A DNA stretch of 64,000 nt from Amaranthus tricolor (lineage: Eukaryota > Streptophyta > Magnoliopsida > Caryophyllales > Amaranthaceae), in the NCBI RefSeq assembly GCF_026212465.1, contig NC_080047.1:40428922-40492921 (forward strand), read 5' to 3'. Each line of letters begins with the position of its first letter. The stretch's first letter is position 1. Shown here piece after piece: positions 47,007 to 60,610 of the stretch. The translations under genes and the position numbers were made by a program. The notes under the pieces are model-generated. The model saw only the letters and a list, made by a program, of their open reading frames with translations, ran no database searches and was not told where the DNA came from.

Positions 47007-50000
47007 CTATTTATCATCACTCTTAATTTGTGATTAATTTTTAATATATAAGTTAAAACATAGTTAAGTGAAATCTTGTTTGATTCGTCTCCTTGTAAAA
47101 TTATTAATATTAAATTTTTATAATTTTTTTATATAATTAGAGATATTAAAAATTAAATTAGTGCATTAAATTACGTGAAAAAACAAACATTATAACTATA
47201 AAAAAAAAAAAGTCTCATTTGGGTGTTGACTATGGCTATGTTTAGGATCAACATGTGATTTCTTAATTGTTACTCTCTCGGTTTTTTTTAATGTAGTTCT
47301 TACAAAAATATCTATAGGAATTATAAAATATAAAATTATTTATATAAATATATATTTTATTAAATAATAAATTTGATGTAAGAAAACTAAAAAAATAAAA
47401 ATTACAAATATTTAAAAAATATTAAAATAAAGTTATTGGAAAAGATATAAATACTAGAACTTTAAAAATTATTTTTTAAAATTTAATGGGAAATATGTGG
47501 GGACTATATCTCTATAAAAAATACAAAGATGTTAAAATTAAGTTAGTGAAGGATATGTAAAGAGCATAAAGTTTATTAAAATATTAAAATAAGGATGAAT
47601 AAGATTATTTTTGTCTAAAATTTATGATACAAATGAAATTTTTTTTAGGAACAACAAATAAAACACTCAAAATGACTAATGAGAACACCTTTAAGGAATG
47701 GAATGGAAGAAGTATTTTATTTTGAGTATATAAGTTAAAATATAGTCAAATAAAATCTTATTTGATTTGTTTTAATGTGTACTTTATTAATAATGACTTT
47801 ATATATTTAGTTGTATATAATTAAAAATAATAATGATTTAGTTGTGCTTTGACAAACTAAAAAGTGCAAATGGAACTAAAATTATGTCATAGAGGGAGAA
47901 AATTATAAAAATAGAGAAGAAATATAGAAAGTGAACATCAAGTAGGAATGGGGTTATATTTAAAAATAAAAATAATGAGGTTATATTTAAAAATAAAAAT
48001 AATGTAAATTCATATTATATGGATTAAAATAAAAAAATATGCAAATTAAATGAGATAAAGAGAGAGCACTATTTAAGAATTAAACTCATAATCTTGTCTA
48101 AGAAAAACGATACTTTCTCCGATTGATACAAAGACTCAATTCTTATAAATTAAAATTATTTTGCTCTATTATAGTAAATTTAAAATGAAAGCACATATAG
48201 TTAGAATAAATATTTTTTGTTATACATGGTCAAATTATTAAAAAATAAACAATTATATTAAGATGTATTTGGGACGAATAATGAATTTTTTATAATTATA
48301 TTTTTAAAACATAAAAAAAATACAATGCGTATTAAAGACGAGGGTGGAGGAAAAGTAAGTGAAGGATGATTTTATTTTATTTAATTTTATTTTGCTTTAA
48401 CTTAATTTAAAATTAATTTTTCATTATAAGTAGAAGCATGAAGGAATAATAAAGATTGACCGACAAATCCTGGTTGACAAACACACGTGAATAATTATAA
48501 ATACGCACAACTGTATCATACGGTTTGTTTTAGATTTCTTTGATTTTTATTTTATTCATTACTTTTTTTTTTGATGAGAATATTTATTCATTACTTAGGA
48601 AGGTAATCATCTTGATTAAATCTTTATTAGTCACTTAATATTATATTATTTCCTATTCTAACACAATGTATTATCATTTGATTTTATACTTCTCAAATAT
48701 TTCTAATTGCGTTCCGTTAAAATTATAAAAAATTGAAATTAATTTTACACAAATATTTTATTGAAAAGGTTTCATGTTGAAATCATTTTTATTGTACTAA
48801 TCTAATATGAATTTACTGTCTTAAAGTGATCAAGTAATAAATTTTTACAGTATTAAAGTAATCATAATTGATTAGTTAGAAAAATGAATTATATATATAT
48901 ATAGGTTTGTCTAACGTGAGATGGTCTCATACAAAATGAGCCAAAAAATTTATGCTCCCTCTGTTTTTTTTGTTTGTCCACTTTACTTTTTCACGTATTT
49001 CAAAGTAAATTTTAAGACTCGATATCTCATAGTACACATAATAAAAATTGTAAAAATTATATATTAAAATTCTTTGCATCAAGACGAATATAACAAAATC
49101 CCACATGAATATATTTTTTCTTGAATATATACTTCACAAATTAAATTTAAATTTCTCTCTCATAAAGTGGACAAACAAAAAAGACAAAGAGCAAGTAAAC
49201 AGATGAATCACACAAATTTTTAATTAACCATATTTTAAGTTAACTTTAATAAAAAATACAAACTTAGAAAGTTTAATAATTAATAAAAAAACAAAGAAAA
49301 CATTTGATTATAATAAAAAAAGTACTTCACATAATATTTTATAAAAGATTAGTATTAATTAGTATTACGTCACTGCATGGTGCGGAGTGGCTAAATCTTA
49401 TCATACCACCCTTCCCCACAAATCATTTTTTCTTTATTAAATTGTTTGGACATGCATTAATTGGGAGTACTTTTGTAATAGTTAAGTACTTTAAGTATTC
49501 TCCCTTTTTTTTTATATAATCTTCTTACTTTCTTCATTCCAAATTACTTACACTATTACAATATAATATTTAATTTATTCATTATTTTCAAATTTGTAAT
49601 TAATTATTTTCAAATTTGTAATTAATTTTTAATTAAGTTATTTTATAGTCAAGTGGAATCTTACTTGATTCGTCTCAATGTAAAAATTATAAATATCAAA
49701 TTTAACAATTTCTATCATACATAATTAGAGATATTAAGAATTGAATTAGTGCATTAGACTGCGTGAAAAGTCTAATAATGCAAGTATTTTGGAACGGTAG
49801 AAGTATATACAATTACGATATTCACATAATATATATTAAGAAATACTTTACTCTTTACGATCTTTTTGACATTAGCATATATTTGATATTTTAAAATCTA
49901 TATCAGTAAAAAGTTATGTATAATAAGATTTTATATGTTGAGAAGAATTCAACAATATTTTACATTATTTTAATTTATAGATATTCATGAAAAAAATTAT

Positions 50001-50519
50001 GTATATGAATTTCTTTGTACTTAAACTTAAATAAAAAAAGAGAGAGAAAAATATTTTAAATGGAAATAATTATAAATTTGATAGATAGTCATTGGAGAAA
50101 ATGTTGAAATCATGATCATTAAAAAATAAAACTAATGAAAAATATGTGTAAACTATAATTTTATAAAATGTTAAATAAAAGTTTTTAGTAAAATAGCTTT
50201 ATTATAATGGTCTTTGAGCCATCCTCAACAACTCAAGGCATTATCTACAACATTATAATTTGGGTAGAAAAAATGGTACTTCTTTTGTTCTTGTTTACTT
50301 GATTAAAATATTTCGAAATCTAATGCGTTTGTTGGATCGTTCATATTTAAAAATTTTACACAAGTAAAAATTATAAAAATTTGATATTATGAGAATATGT
50401 GACAAGAAGAATAAATAAGATCCTACGTGACTATGTTTTTTCTGATATAATAGCCGAAATATATAAATTACCATAGTTGCAAATAAAAAGAATGGAAAAA
50501 GTATAAGATGTATCATGAA
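47007..50519. other. intergenic, A+T-rich, MITE fragments
   Basis: No gene seen. Stowaway-like internal strings (AATCTTGTTTGATTCGTCTC and ATCTTACTTGATTCGTCTCA) occur near 47070-47095 and 49665-49680. An inverted pair GTTTGTCCACTTTA / TAAAGTGGACAAAC at about 48972 and 49166 bounds a probable MITE of about 235 bp (48953-49187). A GAGAC-family scrap is at 48905-48950. Confidence 0.55.
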
Positions 50520-50665
50520 TGTTAGTTTATCATCATCATTGTACCAGTGTATCTCGCTCATAGAAAATTATAATCAGAATATACAGATAATAAAAAGGCG
50601 ACAACTCATAACAATAATAAAAAGGCGACAGCTCATAACAATAATGGCGGAGTGCGGCCGCCAAA
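50520..50665. repeat. dispersed repeat fragment (relative at 51985-52130)
   Basis: TTTATCATCATCATTGTACC, AGTGTATCTCGCTCATA and AATTATAATCA match ATCATCATCATTATACCCAG, TGTATCCCGCCTATA and AATTATAATCA at 51985-52040. Here it is followed by a doubled AATAATAAAAAGGCGACA segment. The wording resembles Au-type plant SINEs, but I cannot confirm the family. Confidence 0.45.
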
Positions 50666-51044
50666 CTATCATGAACGTTAGTTAAGTATTTAAAACATCA
50701 ATTAAATTGTGAATTTATTTTTAAGAGTATCTTAGAAATGACCTAGTTAGGAAAAATAAAAATAAAAATAAGTGGGGATAATCCGATTAATATAATCGAC
50801 AATTTTATGAATTTCATTATATGTTGGTTTCGTAACATCACTTATGTGTCCATACTCAAGATATACAATATATTTAATTTTTATTGTATTATAGGCTAGT
50901 ATTTCTTCAAAACCATATAAGATGTTTATAGATTCATTATAAAAGAATTAGTTCTAAAAATGATGTGTTTTTTTTTTCAATAGTTATAATGACAAGAGAT
51001 TGTTAGATTAATCCGTACACGGTCAAATAAAAATACACTAATTT

Positions 51045-51140
51045 TTAAGTGAGATGGTCTCACGGTGAGATCATTTTTTATTGAGCTGGCTCAATACACA
51101 CTTTTTGTCTTCAAATGATCACTTATAACGTTAAAGTGGT
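51045..51140. repeat. GAGACGGTCTC-family MITE, fragment
   Basis: GTGAGATGGTCTCACGGTGA followed by GATCACTTATAACGTTAAAG, as inside 30160-30405. Confidence 0.6.
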
Positions 51141-51779
51141 CATTTATAATTTTTACCAGCTTAACCAGCACACAAATTAGTGTTTTTAAGTATATAATTT
51201 TTTACATAAGTTGAATGTTGTTAGTTGACATTATTGACTAGCATTGGATCCGCACCAACTAGTTCGGGTAATATATATTTTTTAATAAAAATACTGTAAT
51301 AGTTTTTTTTTTGAAATAATTTACTACTTATTACTTAAAGTATGGATCTTATTTTACAAGATAAATTTATTCTAATTTTTTAACATATAATTTGAAAGCT
51401 TTTTAAAAATGATTTAAGACCTTTTTATCTAGTCAAAAAACACTAAATTATTTCAATAGATCTTAGCTATTTTTCTAGAAATAGAAATAATTCAAGCTTT
51501 TATGTAAATTTCCATTTCTTTTTGGGTGGGAAAAGTAATAATAAATGTTAGACCGTAAGTGTCAATCAACAAATCTAGTCTTGTGATCATGATTTTGACC
51601 ACAAAATATTGTTTTCAGTATGAGTCATTGCTTTTTTTCTATAGGTAAATTCAGTATCTTATTGGACCTTTGGAACGAAAGTCAACGGTATGAGTAGGAG
51701 AAACGCCAAGAATTAGTTAGTTAACTTACTTTTGTAAACAAATAAAGTACTAATATAACTAATAATATTACAATTTAAA

Positions 51780-51975
51780 TAATTTATTTCTCTAATAAAT
51801 TTTTTAAGATTATAAATGATCATTTAGTGTTGTAAGTGATTATCCTAGCACTATAAAAAGTGACCTCTCTATTAACTCTAAGTGATCACTTTATAATAAT
51901 AAGTGATCATTTTAAGACCGTAAGTATAAATTGGGTCAACCTAATAGAGATGTTCTCACCGTAAAATCATCTCGT
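51780..51975. repeat. GAGACGGTCTC-family MITE, diverged copy
   Basis: Repeated AAGTGATCACTTTATAATAA and GTGATCATTTTAAGACCGTA strings, then GGGTCAACCTAATAGAGATG and TTCTCACCGT, matching the right half of 30160-30405. Confidence 0.6.
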
Positions 51976-51984
51976 TATGTATTT

Positions 51985-52130
51985 GTAATCATCATCATTA
52001 TACCCAGTGTATCCCGCCTATAAGAATTATAATCATGGTCCTAGAAGAGAAGGAAAACGACAACCTATACCCATAAAGGAGGATGCGACTAAAGAGTCAT
52101 ACGGCTCGAGAAAGATCTTCAAAAAGAGAT
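51985..52130. repeat. SINE-like dispersed repeat fragment
   Basis: Partner of 50520-50665. It continues with AAAACGACAACCTATACCCA and ACTAAAGAGTCATACGGCTC, and resembles degraded Au-type SINE text. Confidence 0.4.
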
Positions 52131-55080
52131 ATTCCTGCAACGATAAAAACTTTATAATAATATTAATATTTTTTAATTAAAAGGTTAACTGAAGGAAGAA
52201 AACCTAAATGAGAACCGAATATATGATCATATTGGAAATAGTAGTACTTGTTTATTTGTTTAATTCAATTGATACAAAATTTATTTTCTAATATTACCAT
52301 AAATACTTTACTTACCTTTTGTTGGTTAATTATAATTACTTCTATAAGTTGGATATTAAGATTGGGTTCAAACCTACCAATACTTGTTTGATCCTACTAA
52401 AGACTATTCTTTGTTAGATGAAACTTATATAATGATGATTGTGTCCTTTTTGACTTACTTTTATTTGAATATTAATTAGAATTATTATTATGTCTTGTAT
52501 TTGAAAATAAAATTAGTCTATTGATTAGTATTGAGAATATTTATATGAAGTGAAATCAATAATTTACATTTTGCATAATTTTCATATATCAAAAAAACAC
52601 AAATATGGAGTACATGTCTTATTCTCACATAGTGTTATTCTCAAGAATGACACATGATATGACCTTGACTTCCAATTCAACTTATACTCCATTAAAAAAC
52701 AACTAGCGCCGAAGATCAACCTTAAAATGTGATGACTTATTTAGAGTTCACCTATCTTATTATTGAACCAAATTTGAATTTAACATGATAAATATTCATC
52801 AAAGTAAAGGTAAATCTAATTAAGAAAATTAAAATAAAAAATAATAATGAAATCAATTAAAAAAACAATATTATAATAAAATATCATAAATAAAAGTAAT
52901 TAAATTGAAATGTCATTTGTACTAGTACATGTATTGCCACATCAGAAAAGCACGCTTTATGATTTGTCACGTCAACTAATAACATATTGTCCGAGTGAAC
53001 AATAGGTAACAATCGAGTAATTCTTTATAGAAGGTGGGTCTCGTTTTTCACTCTGATGCAACTAAAGTAGGTGAGTTATAGGTTTTAGTTGTACAATTTA
53101 TTTTTTTAGTGAATGATAAAACTTTATTTTCCAAAAAAACAATAGATAACAATTCAATAAGTGAAAATAGTTTAAAATTAAACCATTTATAATAATTAAA
53201 GTTCAACCCATGAATGTTAGATGACATAAAATTAAACTCTATTGTTCAATATTTCCTAAAATTTATTGCTCTTAAATATAATAAAATGAAATCAATTTGA
53301 ATTTATCATTGTCGATATTCAAAAGGATAATACTCTTAATACTTACTCACTGGGTTTTCAAGAAAATGCGAAAATTACATATCGCATAAAGATTAAGAAA
53401 TTATGAAGACCATTTGAATTGTATCAATGATATTAAAACAAAATTAAAATATGTAGATGAAAATAAAAAAAATGTGATAGAGAAATTTCTATGTAAGAAA
53501 ATTATAACAAAGTAAATTGACGAACTAAAAAGGAAAGTATAACTGTCTCTTAGTTACAAAGTTAGTATGAGCTAATCAATTTCATGTAGAAGAGAAAAGA
53601 GGAAGGAGGGGGCAATAATAGGCAAGAAAAATGAGATAGAAGATGGTTGTGTATAGAGAGTATACCCCTAGAAGCACCATAATTGTTCATAGAGTGGACA
53701 CATTGATTGCAATACTCAAGAAATTAGTGCCAAGATGGAGGAATGATTGCTACATATGCATTACCATTCAATATTCACCATCACCATCATCATCAAAAAT
53801 TAAACACAAAAAATTAAATTAACTTAGAAAATCAACTTTAACCAAGCATTATCATAACTCAAATCTTATATCATTATTATTTCTTCTATTTCATAAGGTG
53901 AAGGCCTTCATCATGTTGCCCCAACAAATCATTGTCTACACATTTTAGACTTTATGTTTGCTTCTTTCTTCATTAACTTCTAGTTGACTAAGCAATTTAT
54001 TACTTATTTAAAAACCATCAAAATTATTCAAATTATGTTTTTTTTTCTTAATTTTTTAATAATTAAAGTCCTAAGTATGTACATAGAAGGAATATTAGTT
54101 ATTCTTCCTCTATCTCACTTGTGTCATTTAGTGCATGTATAACTTTTTTGTTCTCTTTTTGTCATGCATGTTAATACTTAGCCATTACAATTTTTTTATA
54201 TTATTTGGTAACTTTCTTAATTATCACCATCAATCAATGATCCTTAACTTAGTTTTGATTTTTTTTCAAATTAATTGAACTTACTTTTAACAAATTAATT
54301 GAATTATTTATCGTATTGGATATTTTTATATCGAGCCTATTTTTACTTTAAACTTAAATGATTTACAATAATAATCAAGGGAAAATGAAAAAATAAAAGA
54401 GATTTGAAGGACTATGTGCATATTATTATTATTATTTTTAATTATTATTATTATTATTATTATTATATTTTGGTACATATTAGGCTGAAGAAAGGGGAAA
54501 GAGAAAAGGACAGCAAGAATCAAGCCTAGATTCCTCCTTAAAAATATGTTATATATGTTCTGACTGAGACAAAGTCCGATTCTCGATCGAGTATAATTAA
54601 GTCGGAGAGAATACATGAATTAGGCACAATTTTTTGTTGTTATTATTCGAATATGATGAAGTAACAATAATATTCGAAATTAGAAGTTGGGATTAGTCTT
54701 TAATTGTTGATGTGATGTTGATACTATTCCAAAGCACATGACTAATGACTTGAGTGGAAGTAAGTAAATTACAAACTCTTTCTAAAAGATGGGCCTTGAT
54801 TTTATTCGATTAGTTTCATACTTCCATCATTTTGCTACAATTGATTGTTGTCTAGATAATTTCTCAAGGTTGGTTGTGATAAAGATCATATTGCTTCATT
54901 TTTCTTCTTTCTTTTAATCATCATGACAACATTTTCACTAATTATTTTTGCAAACAAATTGACAATTTGGAATAGTGATTACAACTAGCTTGTGTAATCA
55001 ACTTTTTGAGAATTATGGGTTTGTGATAGTATGGTTCAAGACTTTGTTTTAAGGCCTAAGGATATGACTCTCACCACCTA
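52131..55080. other. intergenic, no gene seen
   Basis: No coding region supported. A short ATT run lies at 54421-54466. Confidence 0.5.
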
Positions 55081-55084
55081 TAAG

Positions 55085-55360
55085 AATAATTGATTTTAGG
55101 CATGTTTGGTAAATGAATTTTTTTTTTGACTTTATAGATAGTCAATAATAAAAAACAAATGTTTGAAGCCAACTGAAATGCTGACTATTAAGCCAAATAG
55201 AAGGTTGCTAGGAGTAGCTTTTTTCATTGGCATTGACTATTTACCTACTTTTCCATGATAAATAGTCACAATCAACAATTAATTTTTATAGTTAGCTTAC
55301 CAGTCAATACTTCTAACTTGTCAAACCAACCATCAACTATAAACCTTCCCTTGCTTGTAT
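55085..55360. repeat. MITE-like repeat with TGTTTGGT ends (relative at 60290-60610)
   Basis: It starts GCATGTTTGGTAAATGA. Both copies contain a left segment ending in TGACTNT, AGCTTTTTTCATTGGC or AGCTTTTTTATTGGCTT, AAATAGYCAMAA, and AGTTAGCTT with a right end CAAACCAACCATCAAC / AAACAAAAACAACCAACA. Ends of this kind occur in plant hAT-type MITEs; not proven here. Confidence 0.5.
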
Positions 55361-56485
55361 TGGGTTCTACAAACTTACCCGTTTAAATAAAAGAACTCAA
55401 CTTTTCATCTTCTCATATTAAAGTGTTCCAAATTGACTTTCACTAATGAGAGGCGCAATACAGACTTTGATTGAACTTCATTATATTACAACAATAATGT
55501 TAAAGTCTTATAATCTCAAAAGGTGATAGTTCACTGCATAAACCTAAACTAAATCAATGATCGTCTACATAGAAAACATCCGGACAAGCTTTTATTTTTG
55601 GTTCATGATCAAATTTAATCGTATTAACGGGTTAAAAACCTAAAATTGAGCATAAAGATGCAAATTTTTGATCATTAGACTTAGGGCTATTCAAATATCA
55701 TCATCTCAATACTTGACCAAGCTTTGCTTTAATAATTTCAATGATAAATCCAGTTTGGCAAATATGTTGATGAATTGATTGTGCTTGGTTTTGCATTCAC
55801 CAAACAGATTAGGGTAAGTCATTGATTCCGTCTATCAGAAATTATAGTCATCAAAATGATTATAAGTTAGGTGAAACCTTTCCATCTTTTGGACATAAAA
55901 AACAAATCATGAGACCAACTTGTTTTTAATCTTAGTTATCAAACCTTGAGATTTGTTATCATATTAGTGTTGGACTTTTGCAATGCTAGTTAAAAGTTGA
56001 CGTAAAGGGTGTTTCACAAAACTGCTAGACTTGATGGCTGGTAGATAATTAGGGTAACTAAATTGATCGGCTTAGTTTATCAATCGGTTTGATCTGTTGA
56101 TATTAAACAAGCTTAGCAACTTGTCGAAAATAACTGATTCACAACAACTAATTTTCTATTAGAGTGAAAATTAAAAATTAATCCTTCATATTAGTGGTGA
56201 GAAGCGAATAATTATCACAATGATTAAAGGAAAAACCTTCGTTGAAACTCCACATAATCAACTTTTGCATAAAAAAATTTTGTTGATGAAACATTGTAAC
56301 GAAGTGAGAATGATGAAACCCTTATATATAATAAATTTTAGCATAAAATTTATATTTGTGCTATAAAATTAATTTGTTGTGAAGATCCATGTTGTATAAC
56401 CGAATATATAGGAATGCATCGTTTACAATGTTAGCGTATATAATATAATCTGAGGCTTTAATTATAAGATTAAATTTTTTGTTGA
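55361..56485. other. intergenic, no gene seen
   Basis: Nothing recognised on either strand. Confidence 0.5.
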
Positions 56486-56700
56486 ATTGATTCCTTGACT
56501 TGGTATCATTAGTCATCGAGACAAGAGGTCACAGGTTCGAAACTCAACCACCCCTCAATTAAATTCAAGTTGAATATTTTGCATCAGGTTTGAGGAGGAT
56601 CTGTGCTGTATCCACACTTCTAATCCAAAGGTCTCTTGTGTGAGGGCTGTGTTAGATTATATGACATATATATCATGGGACTTAATTAAGCTTTTGGTTG
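56486..56700 (+). repeat. SINE-like or LTR-derived repeat with tRNA-like B box
   Basis: CTTGGTATCATTAGTCATCG, then GAGGTCACAGGTTCGAAACT (B-box-like), then GGATCTGTGCTGTATCCACA and TGTGAGGGCTGTGTTAGATT. An inverted relative may lie at 42660-42760 (TCATGACCCCTTGTGATATC on the plus strand). Confidence 0.45.
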
Positions 56701-58264
56701 AATTACTTTCTTGAATAAAGTACTAATTTGTTTATTTAATTAATTAAAAAAGAAAATACAACAAAATACTAATTGCTCTATTTTTTGATAAGAATAATAT
56801 ATATAACTATTTTTTTTTAAAAGATGAGAGAAACTAAAAATAAATTAATTAAAAAATTGAATAACTATTTTTTAACATTTAAACAAAATTACATGCATAT
56901 CATAATATAAATTATCAAATATAGAAGAATAACATACCCTTGATACGTGAATTCTACGTTATATAATCGAGTATGAAATAGACCAAAATCGAGATAAGCA
57001 TCAAACGGATCACCACGCATGTTAGTGCGGTATAAGAAAACTCATTTTCTCAATTACTTTTTAGGTGAAGAATATGAATATGTAGAGAATACTAGAAATG
57101 ATAGAGCTTATAGAAAAGAGGAACAAAGTGCATCTATTTATACACAGTGTATCGCCTCTTCATATATTCATTACATGTAGTCTTTACATGTATTGATCAT
57201 AATGAAATAAGTTTGTTTTAATTCCCAATAAAAACACACAATTAAACCACTAGTAACTCTTCACATTTCAAGTAACACTTATAATGATTAAGTACATGTT
57301 TTAATTCACACTTAAACATATATTCAATTTATGTATAACTCCTCATACTTTAAGTAGACAATGAGCATCTTATGTTCTTAGTGTAAATAATATCCGATCA
57401 ATTACTTATATGTTTGACATCATAGGACCCGGTTATAATAATAGTAAACTAATCATATTAGATACAGAGCATAGTTGGTTTCTAGAAAAATACTGTGATC
57501 ATCTAAAACAATTGAATGTATTTTATCTCCATAATTCATTCCGTTTATACATTAATTACACTTGATCAAAGAGCACTAATTTCCTTCAGTTATGCTATCA
57601 GCAATCAACCTTTGTGTTTATAGTAAAGTATCAATACTCTTTTCTTCAGAAAATTTCGGAAATTTACAACATTACTTGTTAGGTTGTTGATGCTATCATA
57701 GATGATGTAAAGTTCAAATTTATTGGTGATCAAAAATTGGTTTCACACTTCAAACAAAAGACGAGGACAACAATAATAATAATTAACAATAAGAATTTAC
57801 CGCTGAAATTAATTAAAAAGTTAGTTATGCTCATTAATTACATTTATTTGTATGGAAAATCAATGGATAAATTGCATTAGCCACACTTATAAGCATGACA
57901 AAAATCAAATTTAGAGTCTATTCCCCAATATTGCAAAATCAAAACATAATTCTCAATCTACAATGCAAGGAAAATAATTCCCGCTCTTTCGTCCACGTGA
58001 GACGAATTGTTTTTAAAAAAGTTCTAGAGTAGATGGCGATTTAGTAGTTTTACCAAACTGCTACTGCTTTCTAAGATAGCGGTTTGCTTTTACTCTATAA
58101 TTGAAATAAAACAACAAAATGCTAAAAATATGGGCACTTGGAATTCGACCCCGCAACCTCCCAGTTAGGTATTTATTTTTTAAATAAACTCTCATGTTAA
58201 TTATATTTGAGAAAATAAACTCACCTTTTATTTATAGCCATTTTCAAAGCTTCTTCGTAAGTTA
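56701..58264. other. intergenic, no gene seen
   Basis: A+T-rich. A B-box-like GGTTGCGGGGTCGAATTCC on the minus strand near 58145-58165 is isolated. Confidence 0.5.
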
Positions 58265-58400
58265 ACAATAAGAAATAAACAATATTGAGTTTATTTTCAG
58301 CAATTATACCAAATACGTGAGGTTTTTAAAAATAAATAATAATTGGATTTATTTTCAGCGGATCCAACAAATGTTAATTTATTTTTAACAATTTTTCCTT
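58265..58400. repeat. dispersed repeat, copy B (copy A at 11690-11830)
   Basis: Second copy of the A+T-rich repeat at 11690-11830, same orientation. Confidence 0.6.
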
Positions 58401-60289
58401 TTCTCAATGAGTCTTTACATACATTTTAGGCTTAGATTGTTTTCATTTACCCTTGGAAATAAACTTCATCTTATATAAAAAGAGGACACATAATTCAATG
58501 AGTCTTTTTAGTACTATATATAGTACATTATAATCTAAATCGTAGAAAAATATCACATTATAAATAATTGGTGGTAACCCTAGCGGTCCATTAGCCAGGG
58601 GAAAATGAGATATCGTCCAGGTCTCTAAATTTTTTATGGTCTAATAATTTTTTTTGTGTGCAAAATTAATATTAACTTGAGTTAAATTTAGATATAATTT
58701 ATATTTTTTGCTAAATAATATATGTTATTATTAATACTTTTTTATAATATAGTTAAAATATCAACAATAAAAGATAAAAAAAATTATAATATATTATTAC
58801 ATTTTAAATTTTTAAGGATTTTTTTTTAATTTTTGGCAAAGGATTCCGAAACTGAAGGAGACAGCTGGGGTGGCAAGTGGTAACATTGTATGTTAATTGT
58901 TAAACGTTATAGTACATGTACAAAATGGTGGTTAATTGGCGAGGATCCAATGATGAGATCCTATGTAGTAAAAGCCAAAGGTATGTCCCCTCTAATTGTA
59001 GTGATAAAAGGATAAAGTGTACTACTATTACTTAGAGGTGTAGTTCGGATCATCAGGTTAGATGTTTCGAATTGGTTTAAAATCTGATCTTGTATTCAAG
59101 TTTTTTACAATAATTATTAATACATATTTTAAATCATATTGGCTCAGATCGAATTCGATTATAAATTTAAGTAAATATCTAATTATCAATTTTTTTTTAA
59201 AATACCTGTTCACACTACTAATAATTTGGATCACATAATAACTCTATACACACGCGTGAGAAAGTAGATTGAATTTTAAAAATAAATCACAAGGCTAAGG
59301 ATGGGTTAGTAAAAGACAGTCATTCACAGTATGTGAGCTGGTCGGATCTGTCATGCTTTTGGGATCCTAGCAATTATTGAACTCATGCAGGCTTTCATGC
59401 TCTACTTTTTTTTGTTGTACCTCAATCAACAATTTCATACTTCTACTACTCTACTAGACATATAATTGGATGGTATCGTGTTAGCGCTGACCACGTATTT
59501 AATGGGTTGTATAATGATAGGTTATATATAAAAGTGCTGGTGACGTAATTCTGCATGTTGAGCAGAAGGTTTGAGATTTGACTCCTACTGAGCGCAGATA
59601 TTAGCTGGAAATTTCTTGATTCCGCGCATTTTCTTTACTCCCTCCTTGAGGGGAACATGTATGGTTTGTCCGCATTTTTCAAGATATAAAAAATTTCATC
59701 CGGACCTTGCCTTGTGTGGGATATTGGGAGTGTCCTTTACCTTTACCTTTTATAATAATAGGTCATATATGGTAATAGAACAAGTCGTGTCGTGTTGGCC
59801 ATCTTCAAACAATAATCCTTTACATAACATCAGCATGCAGGTCCTTATAGTTTATACACGTCCAGCTACTATACAATTTTCAAAAAAACTTCCCTCAAAT
59901 ATGGTTATAAAATGGAGGGCTTTGCAGGCCGCGCTAGTGAATAGTACCTTTGTATGGTTTATCTGCATTTTTTACGAAAAATTCCTTTATATTGTGCAAT
60001 TGTTGTCGAGTCGTGTTATATCTATCTACTGGTCAAGTGGTCATGTCAGGTTGCTCCAATATATGCTGGTCTGTTTAGTCGTGGGCATATTTCTTATGTT
60101 CTAGTTTGTTATTCCTTTCGGCGTGCTATAATATTTGAACTTTTTTATAGAATGATAATTTTTTTACATTAGTGGAAAAATAAGTCAAAATAAAGTGATT
60201 GTAAGAAACATGTAATGGTGTAAATGAGGTGAAGAGAGATTAAATTTTATGGTTTACACTAAGAAGAGATGATGAGTACATATACGAGT
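58401..60289. other. intergenic; unrecognised richer segment at 59460-60110
   Basis: No gene assigned. Around 59530-59640 GGTTTGAGATTTGACTCC and ACTGAGCGCAG look like a degraded tRNA-related repeat head. The 162-codon open frame at 59616-60104 on the plus strand resembles no family and has no visible start context; I do not call it a gene. Confidence 0.45.
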
Positions 60290-60610
60290 GTTTGGTAGTT
60301 AGTTTTTATATTGATTTATTGGTTGACTTTTGGTATTTGGTTTGTTGGTTGGTCAAATAGCAAAAAAAAGTGTTTGTTAAATGGCTTTTAAGCCAAAATA
60401 AAAGAACTATTTCAGTTAGCTTTTTTATTGGCTTTTCGCTTGTTGCCCATTTTTTCTCTAATAAATAGCCAACAACTAATACTTAAATTTACTAAATATC
60501 TCCATAAACAATTGCCTTTTCAGTTAGCTTTAAAGCAAACAAAAACAACCAACATTTTCAGCTAGTCAAATAAGTCAACTGTCAGCCGGCAATAACCAAT
60601 TTCCAAATAC
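60290..60610. repeat. MITE-like repeat, second copy
   Basis: Relative of 55085-55360, with GTTTGGTAGTTAG on the left and several GGCTTTTAAGCC-like and TTAGCTTTAAAGC palindromic strings. Confidence 0.5.

Noticed and set aside
50640..50665. A NotI-type GCGGCCGC and GGCGGAGTGCGGCCGCC string
   Set aside because: Considered as a vector or cloning trace, but it continues smoothly into a plant dispersed repeat; no vector sequence seen.
53880..53960. Possible microRNA precursor (palindromic TGAAGGCCTTCA)
   Set aside because: No match to conserved plant microRNAs that I know, and no long hairpin evident by eye.
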